In this document: one piece after another, positions 6,244 through 13,584 of the stretch | Layout: every line of letters starts with the position of its first letter | How positions within the stretch are numbered: position 1 is the stretch's first letter | IMG/VR virus record: IMGVR_UViG_3300031227_000495 | Location: 1-21,883 of that record | DNA length: 21,883 nt | Direction: 5' to 3' (one strand) | Origin: a virus | Program-made: the position numbers and the translations under genes | The notes under the pieces: generated by a model | Database searches by the model: none | Seen by the model: only the letters and a program-made list of their open reading frames with translations | What the model was told of the DNA's origin: nothing

Positions 6244-6381
6244 ATGGGGTTGTTCAAGAGTTCCGGCACATGGTTTAGCGTTGCGCTAAACGCAGGCACG
6301 GCGTTGATTGCGTTCTCGGCTCTAAGCGGCGTTGCACTGAGCATCGCCATGTTGTGGCTCAGGCTGTGGGGGCTGGCATGA
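6244..6381 (+). CDS. Very small single-helix membrane protein
   Basis: A 45-residue open frame with a GGGGGAG site just upstream of the ATG at 6244. After a short N-terminus (MGLFKSSGTWFSV) the rest is hydrophobic: LNAGTALIAFSALSG and VALSIAMLWLRLWGLA, which is one or two membrane segments. It fits between the minor head gene and the next gene with no wasted bases and overlaps the next start (ATGA). Function unknown. A holin-like or membrane-associated accessory role can be imagined, but it is shorter than most holins and lies among head genes. Support comes from the good ribosome site, the close packing and the coherent membrane profile. Confidence 0.5.
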   Translation: MGLFKSSGTWFSVALNAGTALIAFSALSGVALSIAMLWLRLWGLA

Positions 6382-6614
6382 TGCAAGTAACCTTCAACGG
6401 AGAGTTGTGCAGTATGCCCGACGACATGGATGTGAGCATGTTCGCAACAGATCCCGAACTGCGCGAGCCGCAAGACGTCCAGCTTGACCCGGTGTTCCTG
6501 GAAAGAATGAGGCTCAGTGCGCTGATCTCCAAGATGGCATACGCCGACAAGGACCAGAGCGTGGCGAACATGGCGCGATGGGACCGGCTCAGAGCGATGA
6601 CGGGGGTGTACTGA
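6378..6614 (+). CDS. Small hypothetical phage protein
   Basis: A 78-residue protein with no recognised family. The start lies in an ATGATG where the TGA of the membrane-protein gene overlaps; 6378 and 6381 are both possible. The N-terminal part is predicted strand-rich (MQVTFNGELCSMPDDMDVSM), and the C-terminal part is helical (FLERMRLSALISKMAYADKD). It belongs to the group of small genes between the portal block and the terminator. No motif suggests a function. Confidence 0.55.
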   Translation: MMQVTFNGELCSMPDDMDVSMFATDPELREPQDVQLDPVFLERMRLSALISKMAYADKDQSVANMARWDRLRAMTGVY

Positions 6615-6615
6615 G

Positions 6616-6798
6616 GTGACTGACGCGGCCAAGACCCCGGCGCCGAACCTGGACATGGGCGATAGGCCGACTAGGCTGCTTGCCCTTGTAGCTAGATTGA
6701 TGGGCCTCTCACGAGGGCGTTGGATCATTGTACTGGACACGCGGCACGAGCGATCTACCTGGGCCATCACCCGAATGGGCGAGACCGAGCACGCATAG
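6616..6798 (+). CDS. Small hypothetical basic protein
   Basis: A 60-residue open frame starting at a GTG one base after the preceding stop. The centre is basic and hydrophobic (RLLALVARLMGLSRGRWIIV) and the C-terminus is mixed (DTRHERSTWAITRMGETEHA). I recognise no family. The tight spacing favours a real gene, but the absence of any motif and the short length keep confidence moderate. It is the last gene before the intrinsic terminator at 6885-6926. Confidence 0.45.
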   Translation: MTDAAKTPAPNLDMGDRPTRLLALVARLMGLSRGRWIIVLDTRHERSTWAITRMGETEHA

Positions 6799-6884
6799 AC
6801 CGACAGACAACCGAATAGCCCTGCTACTTTCGGCCTAGCCGATCACGACAGGGGACGCGACCTGGACCCGCAACACGCGGACAC
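6799..6884 (+). other. Non-coding gap before the terminator
   Basis: No gene is seen. A 5-bp hairpin with a three-base loop is present at 6830-6842 (TCGGC, CTA, GCCGA). No promoter could be recognised with confidence. Confidence 0.5.
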
Positions 6885-6926
6885 ACGGCGCTTATCTGGA
6901 GAAATCCAGGTGAGCGCCGTTTTTTT
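6885..6926 (+). terminator. Strong rho-independent terminator upstream of the scaffold gene
   Basis: The arms 6885-6900 and 6905-6920 pair over 16 continuous base pairs (two G-U) around a GAAA loop. The stem is followed directly by a run of seven T (6920-6926). This is a textbook intrinsic terminator for + strand transcription. It ends the small-gene group and lies only 38 nt before the scaffold start. Confidence 0.9.
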
Positions 6927-6964
6927 ATTTTCCCGGCGAGATGCCGAGAGCACAGGAGACAGCA

Positions 6965-7537
6965 ATGGCAGAGCCTACAACGAACACCGGCGAGACGCCG
7001 GACGGCACCCCGCAGCCAACAGGCCAGGGCGAGACACCCGAGCCCGTTGTCGCGACGACGCCGCAGAGCTTTGACGACTTTTTAGAGGCGCAATCGGTCG
7101 AGATCCAAACGCTGTACGAAGCCCACACACAGGGGCTTACCTCAGCACTAAAGGCCGAGCGCACGCAAGGCACAGAGCTGACCAAGCAACTCAAGGCACT
7201 CTTGCCCAAGGCCGAGAAGGGCTCGGAGCTAGAGGCGGCTTTGAAAGATGCAACGGCCAAGCTCGACGACGCGCAGCACCGTAACGGCTTTCTAGAGGAG
7301 GCGGGCAGGCCAGAGATTGGCTTACGCCCGAGCTACCTCAAGCTGGCGTACATGGCGGCGCAAGCAGATGAATTGATTGACGCCCGAGGGCGCGTGAACT
7401 GGGCCGGGCTTAAGTCGGCTTACCCCGACATGTTCGGCACACCCACGCCCAAAGGCAACGCAGGGGCGGGCACGCAAACGCCGCCTGCGGTGGCAGCAGA
7501 TATGAACTCAGAGATTCGCCGGAAGGCGGGTCGATAG
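6965..7537 (+). CDS. Capsid scaffolding protein
   Basis: A 190-residue protein directly before the major capsid gene, with the composition typical of phage scaffolds. The N-terminus is low-complexity and Thr/Pro/Glu-rich (residues 1-35, including TGETPDGTPQPTGQGETPEP). A central coiled coil follows (LKAERTQGTELTKQLKALLP, KAEKGSELEAALKDATAKLD). The short C-terminus ends in basic residues (EIRRKAGR) of the kind that contact the capsid protein. It should guide procapsid assembly and then leave or be degraded. The ATG at 6965 is set by AGGAG at 6954-6958; an ATG at 6941 is in frame but lacks a site. The call rests on position and composition. Confidence 0.8.
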   Translation: MAEPTTNTGETPDGTPQPTGQGETPEPVVATTPQSFDDFLEAQSVEIQTLYEAHTQGLTSALKAERTQGTELTKQLKALLPKAEKGSELEAALKDATAKLDDAQHRNGFLEEAGRPEIGLRPSYLKLAYMAAQADELIDARGRVNWAGLKSAYPDMFGTPTPKGNAGAGTQTPPAVAADMNSEIRRKAGR

Positions 7538-7555
7538 CGACAAAGGAGCCCTGAC

Positions 7556-8527
7556 GTGGCTTACAACAACTCAATCACGACCTCGGGCGTAGCGTCCCTG
7601 ATTCCGCAGGAGACCGCCAGCGAGATCATCAAGAACGTAATCGCGACGAACCCAATCATGCAGCTTGCGAAAAAGCTGCCCAACATGTCTAGCTCGCAAA
7701 CCAAAATGTCAGTGGCGAGCGCCCTAGCCAGCGCCTATTTCGTGAACGGCTCGGCGGGCCTCAAGCAGACCTCGAGCATGAGCTGGGAAAACAAGTACCT
7801 CGATGCTGAAGAGATTGCGGTCATCGTGCCTATCGCTCAAGACAAGTTGGATGATTCCAGCTATGACATCTGGGGCGAGGTCCGGCCCAGCATCGAAGAG
7901 GCGATCACTTTGTTGATCACCCAGGCCGTGCTCTATGGCACCAACATCCCCAGCTCGTGGACCACAAACCTCGGCGCGGCTGGCCTCGTGGCCGTCTGCA
8001 CCGCTGCTAGCCAGACGTTGAGCCTGGCCGACTACGATGACGTGTATGGCGCGCTTTTGGGCAAGACCGGTGCTGGTGCACTCGGTGTGCTTGGCGCAGT
8101 CGAGGCAGATGGTTTTGGTGTGACAGGCAGCTTGGCGCACATGAGCTTTAAATCCGAACTACGCAACTGCCGCACCACCGACGGCCACCCGGTTTTTAAC
8201 GCTGACCCGAACGGCCCTACGCCCTACAGCCTGGACGGTTCGCCCGTTTACTTCCCCACCGACGGCTCGATTGTCTCAGGCTCTAGCCTCCTGATCGCTG
8301 GTGACTGGAACAAACTGGTTTACGCCATGCGCCAGGAAATGACCTATACGATCGCGGATCAGGCCGTCATCACCGACGCCGCAGGCGCGATTGTTTACAA
8401 CCTCTTCCAGCAGGACATGGTCGCGCTGCGCGCCACTATGCGCCTTGGCTTTGCGTTGCCGAACCCGATCAACCGCATGGAAGAGACAGCCGCGTCGCGT
8501 TGCCCGTTCGCCACACTGACCGCCTAG
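7556..8527 (+). CDS. Major capsid protein (HK97 fold)
   Basis: A 323-residue HK97-fold capsid subunit that should form the head shell. The N-terminal segment has the usual start SLIPQETASEIIKNV, followed by NPIMQLAKKLPNMSSSQTK and the E-loop-like region to FVNGSAGLKQTSSMSW. The spine-helix region includes EEIAVIVPIAQDKLDDSS and IEEAITLLITQAVLYGT. The C-terminal half contains the domain pattern FVLADYDDVYGA-like (LADYDDVYGALLGK), FKSELRNCRTTDGHPVF and MTYTIADQAVI, with a final ATMRLGFALPNPINRM. The start is a GTG at 7556 after AAGGAG. There is no N-terminal delta domain, in keeping with the separate scaffold gene. Confidence 0.9.
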   Translation: MAYNNSITTSGVASLIPQETASEIIKNVIATNPIMQLAKKLPNMSSSQTKMSVASALASAYFVNGSAGLKQTSSMSWENKYLDAEEIAVIVPIAQDKLDDSSYDIWGEVRPSIEEAITLLITQAVLYGTNIPSSWTTNLGAAGLVAVCTAASQTLSLADYDDVYGALLGKTGAGALGVLGAVEADGFGVTGSLAHMSFKSELRNCRTTDGHPVFNADPNGPTPYSLDGSPVYFPTDGSIVSGSSLLIAGDWNKLVYAMRQEMTYTIADQAVITDAAGAIVYNLFQQDMVALRATMRLGFALPNPINRMEETAASRCPFATLTA

Positions 8528-8585
8528 TAATCGTCTGGTTCGGACTCACAGAGTCTTGACGACAGACACAAGGAGTAAACAGATC

Positions 8586-9524
8586 ATGGGTTTGTATCCG
8601 AAAGCAGTAGAAGCTGTCTTGGCAGGTATCCCGCGCGGTAGGTACAGCAATGTGTACTGCGTGGATCCCACCAACGGCGACGACGACAACCCCGGCGACC
8701 GATGGACTCAACCGCTGGCCTCAGTTGAGGCAGCCGAGGTCAAGTGTACCGCCAACCAGCACGACGTCGTGCTTTACGTAGGCTCGGCGGCTGGCAACAA
8801 CCTGGCAGCGGCTTTGACGTGGGACAAGAACCTCACGCACCTGGTTGGGATGTGCGCCCCGACGCACGCCGCCCAGCGCGCGCGCATCTTTCAGGCCTCG
8901 ACGCTCACTGGCGCGTCGCCTCTGCTTGACGTCACGGCTAGCGGTTGCGTGTTCAAAGACTTTTACATCTTCCAGGGTGTAGACGACGCGACCAGCCTCA
9001 TCGACGTCAGAGTCACCGGCGGGCGCAACTACTTTGAGAACGTCCACTTTGCCGGCGGCGGTCACGCGACCCAGGCCGTCAACGGCGGCGCGTCGCTCAA
9101 CCTGAGCGGTGCAGAAGAGAACCTGTTCCGTCATTGCACCATCGGCGTGGATACCATCGAAGCGGCAACCGGCATGACCGGGATCCTGTTCGACACGGCG
9201 GCTCATCGCAACGTTTTTGAGGACTGCCTTGTGACGATGGTCGCAGGCAACGCCGGTGCCTCGTTTATGGAGATCACCGGCGCCGGTGGCATCAGCCACT
9301 ACAACCTCATGAGGAATTGCGACTTTTTGAACACGGGCGCCACGGCGATGACAACGGCGTTGGCTGCCCCGGCGCAGTCGGCGTCGCGGTTCTTGTTCGT
9401 CAAGGACTGCATGTTCTACGGCGCAACCAAGCTGGATGCCAACGACCGCGGCGTGCTGATGGGCAACATGAACGACGTGACCGGCGCTGACACCAGCGGC
9501 GTGGCCGTCGAGATGGTCACCTAG
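8586..9524 (+). CDS. Beta-helix protein in the capsid block, possible head decoration or fibre
   Basis: A 312-residue protein that reads as a right-handed parallel beta-helix. An N-terminal helix (YPKAVEAVLAGI) is followed by VDPTNGDDDNPGDRWTQP, the opening typical of pectate-lyase-like helices. Then come repeated rungs with short strands and Asn or Cys positions: VFKDFYIFQG, NYFENVHFAG, NLFRHCTIGV, NVFEDCLVTM, YNLMRNCDFL, FLFVKDCMFY. No catalytic site is recognisable. The ATG at 8586 has AGGAG at 8571-8575; an in-frame TTG at 8556 is less likely. Between capsid and decoration-like genes it is probably a head-surface protein. Tail-spike-like folds are more usual at the tail end, so its position is unusual. 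Confidence 0.72.
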   Translation: MGLYPKAVEAVLAGIPRGRYSNVYCVDPTNGDDDNPGDRWTQPLASVEAAEVKCTANQHDVVLYVGSAAGNNLAAALTWDKNLTHLVGMCAPTHAAQRARIFQASTLTGASPLLDVTASGCVFKDFYIFQGVDDATSLIDVRVTGGRNYFENVHFAGGGHATQAVNGGASLNLSGAEENLFRHCTIGVDTIEAATGMTGILFDTAAHRNVFEDCLVTMVAGNAGASFMEITGAGGISHYNLMRNCDFLNTGATAMTTALAAPAQSASRFLFVKDCMFYGATKLDANDRGVLMGNMNDVTGADTSGVAVEMVT

Positions 9525-9597
9525 CCAGACGCGTAACCTCTCGCACTGACAACCAACGGGAGGCCTAACCGCCGCCCTATTCCCGAGGAGCGACACC

Positions 9598-10005
9598 ATG
9601 ACCGTAGCAGTAAGCACAGATCCCGACCGAAAAGGGATGCTTGAGATTGATATCACCGGCGCGACGTCTACCGCCAACGCGGGCCTTGGCGAGATCGCCA
9701 ACCCCGAGGGCTGCACGCTGATGATCACGCGCGCGTTTCTCTATTTCACAACCGGCTCGACCGGCGCGGCCAACCTTGACATTGGCGTGGGTGCGTCGGG
9801 GGCCAAATGCACCGACATCGTTTCGGCAATGGCCGTGCTCGAGGCCACCGTGGGCGCCAACGCCTACTACGGCCCGGCTGCGCAAGCCGCCGAGACCGAG
9901 GTGCCAACCGCGTTGTGGACTAGCACAACCTATCTGACGTTTACCGGCTCGGCCACATCGGTGGGCATGGCCGCGAAGCTCTACGTCGAGTATATCCGCA
10001 TCTAG
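9598..10005 (+). CDS. Probable capsid decoration protein, copy A of a tandem pair
   Basis: A 135-residue beta-rich protein with many Gly, Ala and Thr, located after the capsid gene. The start is an ATG with GAGGAG upstream. It is a paralogue of the next gene: both begin MT.A.STDPD.KGMLE, share ANPEGC near residue 35, TGSTGAANLDIG in the middle and TGSATSVG.AAKLYVEYIR at the end. By hand alignment about 93 of 135 positions are identical. Decoration proteins of this size that cap the shell are common next to capsid genes; a neck or tail structural role is possible. I recognise no named family. Confidence 0.66.
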   Translation: MTVAVSTDPDRKGMLEIDITGATSTANAGLGEIANPEGCTLMITRAFLYFTTGSTGAANLDIGVGASGAKCTDIVSAMAVLEATVGANAYYGPAAQAAETEVPTALWTSTTYLTFTGSATSVGMAAKLYVEYIRI

Positions 10006-10043
10006 CAGCGCGCCTCGAGGTAGCGACGGCCTCCCTATTTGCT

Positions 10044-10049
10044 AAGGAG
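10044..10049 (+). promoter_or_regulatory. Ribosome binding site deciding the start at 10057
   Basis: AAGGAG at 10044-10049 lies 7 nt before the ATG at 10057. This start makes the product 135 residues, exactly the length of its paralogue, and starts with the same MT. The in-frame codon at 10039 would add six residues with no match to it. Confidence 0.7.
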
Positions 10050-10056
10050 CAATGAC

Positions 10057-10464
10057 ATGACGCTTGCACGGAGTACAGACCCCGATCAAAAAGGGATGCT
10101 TGAGCTCGACCTGACCGGCGCGGCCTCGTCGGCCAACGCGGGCCTGGGCGCTTTCGCCAACCCCGAGGGGTGTAGCCTCTTGGTCACCCGGGTCTTTGCC
10201 TACTTTGCTACTGGCTCCACTGGGGCCGCCAACCTGGACATCGGAATCACCACGGTAGCCGCCAAGGGTATCGACATCGCTGCCGCCATGGACATGGTTG
10301 AGGCCACGGTCGGCGGCAAGGCTTTTTCTTTGCCCGTGGCGCAAGCCGCCGAGACCGAGGTCGCCCCCGTTATCTGGGCCTCGGGTACCTATCTCACAGC
10401 TACCGGCTCGGCCACATCGGTGGGCCTGGCTGCCAAGCTCTACGTTGAGTACATCCGACTCTAG
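10057..10464 (+). CDS. Probable capsid decoration protein, copy B of a tandem pair
   Basis: A 135-residue paralogue of the preceding gene, starting at 10057 and equal to it in length. The shared blocks are listed under copy A. The two differ most in residues 64-72 and 90-97, and in many conservative positions elsewhere. The short leaders also look alike (CCCTATT before each ribosome site), so the duplication included the upstream sequence. Two similar but non-identical structural proteins could occupy different sites on the shell or form mixed oligomers. The function is inferred from position and paralogy. Confidence 0.66.
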   Translation: MTLARSTDPDQKGMLELDLTGAASSANAGLGAFANPEGCSLLVTRVFAYFATGSTGAANLDIGITTVAAKGIDIAAAMDMVEATVGGKAFSLPVAQAAETEVAPVIWASGTYLTATGSATSVGLAAKLYVEYIRL

Positions 10465-10473
10465 GAGTAGCCC

Positions 10474-10911
10474 ATGACAGCAACGGCGGCACAGATTGTC
10501 CGTGTTCGGCGCATGGCGGCTGATTCAAGCTACACATACACCAACACGGAAATAGGCGAGTACATCGAAATGTATCCGTGCCTGGATGAGCGCGGCGAGG
10601 AGCCCTACACATGGGAAACCTCGACTGAGCCCCCCACGCAGGAGGACAACGACTCGTGGATACCTACCTACGATCTGGCCGCCGCCGCTGCTGACATCTG
10701 GGCTGAAAAGGCTGGCGCGGTAGCGGGCGACTATAACACCTCGGACCAGGGCGAGAGCCTACAGCGGTCGCAGGTCTATGAACACTACATGGCCAGCGTG
10801 CGCTATTGGCGCGCGCGGCGCAGGCCAAAGACGGCCCGCATGCACAAGTGGCCAGACGAAGACAGTGTCAACCCACGCGGGTGGATATGCAACCTCGCGG
10901 AGCCTGACTGA
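10474..10911 (+). CDS. Head-tail connector protein (adaptor, gp6/gp15-like)
   Basis: A 145-residue protein in the position of the adaptor that sits below the portal. The N-terminus is a helical segment (MTATAAQIVRVRRMAAD) followed by SSYTYTNTEIGEYIEMYPCL, which recalls 'vR.ll.d....fsdeel...l' of the connector family. The central helix YDLAAAAADIWAEKAGAVAG and the acidic-to-basic C-terminus (SVRYWRARRRPKTARMHKWP) fit a helical adaptor. It overlaps the next gene by one base (TGATG). The assignment rests mainly on gene order after the capsid block and on the helical pattern. Confidence 0.62.
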   Translation: MTATAAQIVRVRRMAADSSYTYTNTEIGEYIEMYPCLDERGEEPYTWETSTEPPTQEDNDSWIPTYDLAAAAADIWAEKAGAVAGDYNTSDQGESLQRSQVYEHYMASVRYWRARRRPKTARMHKWPDEDSVNPRGWICNLAEPD

Positions 10912-11312
10912 TGCAAGCACCGAAAACTACCGAACTATCGCGCATCCGCGCGGCATACGAAGACACGTTCTGGGACGCGGGGTATCTGTTGACCCTAACC
11001 CCCGAGGCAGGCGACGGCTACGACACATCAGACGATTCGTGGGGGCGCGGCGACGTGCTCGCCTGCCGGTTCTATCCCGCCGCCTCTCGCGAGGTGCTGG
11101 GCGGTGCGCAGGTTGTGCTGACTCCGGCGCGCGTGAAACTGCCCATCGATACCACGGTCTCGAATCAGCAACGATTTGAGCTGACCAAGCGGCACGGCGA
11201 GGCGCTGTCAGCATCCGAGTTCTACAGCATTCAAGGCAACCCAGAGCGGGGCATCGGCGCCATTCGATTGACGCTGATCAGCACGCCTGACACGGCGGTG
11301 CGAGATGAGTAA
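10911..11312 (+). CDS. Putative head-tail stopper / head closure protein
   Basis: A 133-residue protein in the head-closure position. A short helix (TTELSRIRAAYEDTFWD) is followed by a strand-rich region: YLLTLTPEAGDGYD, DVLACRFYPAASREVLGGAQ, VVLTPARVKLPIDTTVS and GAIRLTLISTP. This layout resembles small beta-barrel stopper proteins (SPP1 gp16 family), which plug the portal channel until DNA release. It starts at 10911 in a one-base overlap and its stop lies inside the start of the next gene. I see no diagnostic motif, so the specific role is from position. Confidence 0.58.
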   Translation: MQAPKTTELSRIRAAYEDTFWDAGYLLTLTPEAGDGYDTSDDSWGRGDVLACRFYPAASREVLGGAQVVLTPARVKLPIDTTVSNQQRFELTKRHGEALSASEFYSIQGNPERGIGAIRLTLISTPDTAVRDE

Positions 11313-11709
11313 GTGCGGCGGCAGTGTGGACTGGTTCGGCACCAAGGCGCTCGTGAGCGTGGGCAATGCCACCGACGAGCTGTTGACCAAGATCGCCATG
11401 CAAGCGCTGAACCACGCGCGGGTGAACCTGCGCGAGACCGGGCGCGTCGACACTGGCTTTTTGATCAACAGCGGCTACGTGACGCCAGCCGAGGGCCAAG
11501 ATGTGCCGGGCGAATACGGCTACAGCCCGGACGCGGTCGAGGGGCGCAGCGTCGCGTCTCAATCCGACGCGCCACCCAACGGGGCGGTCGTGGGGTTCGC
11601 TGCAGAATACGCGCTTTGGCAAGAGCTGAAAAAGAGCTACCTGGTGGCCGGCGTTGAGGCCGCCGCCAAGGACGTTGGACGCATCGCCAAAACGATAGGC
11701 AAGGGCTGA
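11305..11709 (+). CDS. Tail completion / neck protein, HK97 gp10-like
   Basis: A 134-residue protein that overlaps the previous gene by 8 nt. The order ALNHARVNLRETGRVDTGFL, INSGYVTPAEGQ and VVGFAAEYALWQEL matches the HK97 gp10-like family, in which an N-terminal helix is followed by a 'DTG.L..S' box and an 'YA..vE.G' box. The final helix (AAAKDVGRIAKTIGKG) is basic. These proteins belong to the neck and help complete the tail end. The family pattern is clear although the usual terminal Gly motif of the second box is altered to WQEL. Confidence 0.75.
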   Translation: MSKCGGSVDWFGTKALVSVGNATDELLTKIAMQALNHARVNLRETGRVDTGFLINSGYVTPAEGQDVPGEYGYSPDAVEGRSVASQSDAPPNGAVVGFAAEYALWQELKKSYLVAGVEAAAKDVGRIAKTIGKG

Positions 11710-11710
11710 C

Positions 11711-12109
11711 ATGAATGATGTAGCAACGGTTTTGAGAGCGCATCTTGTGGCCAACTGCGCAACGGTAGTGGCGCTGACCTCAACGCGCATCTATCGCGAG
11801 ACATTCGAGCCATCAGCGGCGGGGTGGAAACCCAGCACCGGCGCGGCCCTGTGCTTTCAGTTCCGGCCTGGCGCCTTTGAGACAGAAGAAGATGGGCTGA
11901 TTGCCGCCTCGGTCCAGTTCGCATGCTGGGCAAAAGACAAGGCGCTGGCCAATGACCTCTACCAGGCGCTGGTGACAGACCTGCAACAGGGCGGCAGCGG
12001 TGATATGCGATACGCGCGATTCACCGCACTAGGCGAAACGTTTACGCACCCCGACACCGGCTGGCCTTTTGTCCGCTGTGTGGCTCGAGTGCTAGTAGCA
12101 AAGGACTAG
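11711..12109 (+). CDS. Tail terminator protein (DUF3168-like)
   Basis: A 132-residue protein following the gp10-like gene at a distance of one base. The sequence begins with a helix (NDVATVLRAHLVANCATVVA) and continues with RIYRETFEPS, ALCFQFRPGAFETEEDGLI and SVQFACWAKDKALANDLYQA, a pattern typical of DUF3168-type tail terminators: alternating strands, a helix with 'A..L...v...L' and a final strand. Such proteins cap the tail tube after it has reached its length and join it to the neck. The gene order supports this. Confidence 0.72.
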   Translation: MNDVATVLRAHLVANCATVVALTSTRIYRETFEPSAAGWKPSTGAALCFQFRPGAFETEEDGLIAASVQFACWAKDKALANDLYQALVTDLQQGGSGDMRYARFTALGETFTHPDTGWPFVRCVARVLVAKD

Positions 12110-12114
12110 AAGAC

Positions 12115-12480
12115 ATGGCATACGCTGATGCAACCGAATTGACCCCGATTGACGTGACGCGCGCGGGCGTTGCGGTGGCTTTGACTGCCGCTGATGCCGA
12201 CGGCAACACGCTACCCGCCGACGGCCACACTGTTCTACGCATCACCAACGGATCTGAGGCTGCTATTGTCGCGACGCTCACCGTGACGGCGACAGTGGAC
12301 GGCAACGCCGTCACCAACCCCACCGTGACCATCGCCGCAACTGGCGACGGTGACGGCTTGGACGAGCAACTGATCGGACCTTTCGACGGGCGCTACGACC
12401 AGGGCGATGGGCTCGTCTGGATCACCTATGACGGCGTAACCACGTTGACAGTCGCCGCGTTCCGTTGGACCACGGCATAA
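12115..12480 (+). CDS. Small beta-rich structural protein of unknown role
   Basis: A 121-residue protein between the tail terminator and the major tail protein. It is strand-rich with Ala/Thr/Val alternation: VTRAGVAVALTAADADGN, TVLRITNGSEAAIVATLTVT, TVTIAATGDGDG and LVWITYDGVTTLTVAAFRW. The 'VLRITN.S..A..atlTV' part resembles small Ig-like or jelly-roll phage proteins used as decoration or tail accessory subunits. The GPFDGRYDQGDGLVWI stretch suggests a conserved surface loop. I recognise no named family. A decoration or tail-tube accessory role is inferred from neighbours. Confidence 0.5.
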   Translation: MAYADATELTPIDVTRAGVAVALTAADADGNTLPADGHTVLRITNGSEAAIVATLTVTATVDGNAVTNPTVTIAATGDGDGLDEQLIGPFDGRYDQGDGLVWITYDGVTTLTVAAFRWTTA

Positions 12481-12493
12481 AGGAGCACTTGAG

Positions 12494-13105
12494 ATGGCAA
12501 ACCCAGTAGTGGCAAATGTGACACACAGCAAGGGGATGGTCTACACAGCCTCTTACGGCGAGGCCGAGCCCGCTGATGACGTGGCCTACGGCACGGCTTG
12601 GGGCGGCAACTGGGCGCGCGTGGGTTACACCATGGCGCCGGTGACGCTCGCCTACGAAGACGAGCGCGCAGAGATCGGCGTGCAAGAGGCGCTGACCAAG
12701 ATCAAAGAGTTCAAGACAGCCGAGAGCGTGGTGCTCGAAACCACGCTCGCAGAGTTGGACGCGAGTTACCTCAACCTGGCCGCCGCGTCTGGCGCCGTGA
12801 CCGACACGGCTGCTGGCGCCGATCAGGTGCAAAAAGAGGCGTGGGTCGTTGGCGGTGAGTCTGTCGTTAACGAGTACGCGTGGGGCATTGAGGCCCGGTA
12901 CATCGACGGCAGCGGCACCACGTGGCCGATCCGCATCTACGTGTGGAAAGGTGTGGCCAAACTCAACGGCGCGCTCGAGTTCAGCAAAGACGCTGACGCG
13001 GCTGTGGGCATCGGCTTGCAGATCTCGGCACTGGCTGACACGACCAAATCCGAAGGCCAGCAATTGCTCAAGTTCGAGCGCGTGCTCGCTGCTGCATCTA
13101 GCTAG
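12494..13105 (+). CDS. Major tail protein (tail tube)
   Basis: A 203-residue protein expected to form the tail tube as stacked hexamers. It has AGGAG at 12481-12485 before the ATG. The sequence alternates strands and loops as in lambda-type tube proteins: AYGTAWGGNWARVGYTMAPV, LAYEDERAEIGVQEALTKIK, ESVVLETTLAELDASYLNLA, a long loop, then IRIYVWKGVAKLNGALEFSK and GIGLQISALADTTKSEGQQL. The 'lt.e.e...i.v.q....v......e....v...l.e.....l..a' pattern is typical. The next genes are the chaperone pair and tape measure, exactly as expected after a tube gene. Confidence 0.85.
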   Translation: MANPVVANVTHSKGMVYTASYGEAEPADDVAYGTAWGGNWARVGYTMAPVTLAYEDERAEIGVQEALTKIKEFKTAESVVLETTLAELDASYLNLAAASGAVTDTAAGADQVQKEAWVVGGESVVNEYAWGIEARYIDGSGTTWPIRIYVWKGVAKLNGALEFSKDADAAVGIGLQISALADTTKSEGQQLLKFERVLAAASS

Positions 13106-13128
13106 ACCACATTTTAGGGGGAGAGAAT

Positions 13129-13584
13129 ATGCGATCTGTTGACATCGAGCTGGGTGGCAAAACGTACACCGTGCGCGAGCTGCCCAGCCGCAAAAGCAAA
13201 GCATGGAGGGGCGAACTTGAAACGCCTCTCCGTGGCTTGCTTGGTTCTACTTCGGAACTGCTAGGCGCAAAGCTCAGCACCGACGCCATCCTGCCACTGT
13301 TGGGCGCGGCAACGGATACCGCGCTCGGCAGCATTGATACCATCTTTGACCTGGTATGCCGCTATAGCCCGGACATTGACAAGGACCGGGAGCGCATCCT
13401 GGACGAAGCCTACGACTCTGAAATTACCGATGCGTTCCGAGAGGTGCTTGGTCTAGCCTACCCTTTTGGCCGGCTGGGCCAGATGGTGACTGGGCTGATC
13501 CGGCTTGGCTCCAAACAGCCAGCGACCGAACCGAGCTCTCCCTCTCCCAGTGGGGACGATGGGACGACGAGTTCGACTCAATAG
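13129..13584 (+). CDS. Tail assembly chaperone, short (G-like) form
   Basis: A 151-residue product read without frameshifting, following the tail tube gene after a GGGGGAGAG site. The N-terminus is a small strand pair (VDIELGGKTYTVRELPSRKS) and the rest helical (LFDLVCRYSPDIDKDRERIL-like region, EITDAFREVLGLAYPFG). The last 30 or so residues are Ser/Pro/Thr-rich (PATEPSSPSPSGDDGTTSST) and look unstructured. Tail chaperones of this kind bind the tape measure protein during tube assembly. A slip at 13461-13467 would replace the last 38 residues with the T domain encoded in the -1 frame. Confidence 0.78.
   Translation: MRSVDIELGGKTYTVRELPSRKSKAWRGELETPLRGLLGSTSELLGAKLSTDAILPLLGAATDTALGSIDTIFDLVCRYSPDIDKDRERILDEAYDSEITDAFREVLGLAYPFGRLGQMVTGLIRLGSKQPATEPSSPSPSGDDGTTSSTQ

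Noticed and set aside
8543-8555. GACTC-ACA-GAGTC hairpin after the capsid gene as a terminator
   Set aside because: Only 5 bp with no T-run; too weak to call. It might be an mRNA processing or stability element.
8721-9728. 335-residue open frame on the - strand
   Set aside because: It is antisense to the beta-helix gene and has no recognisable pattern or start site.
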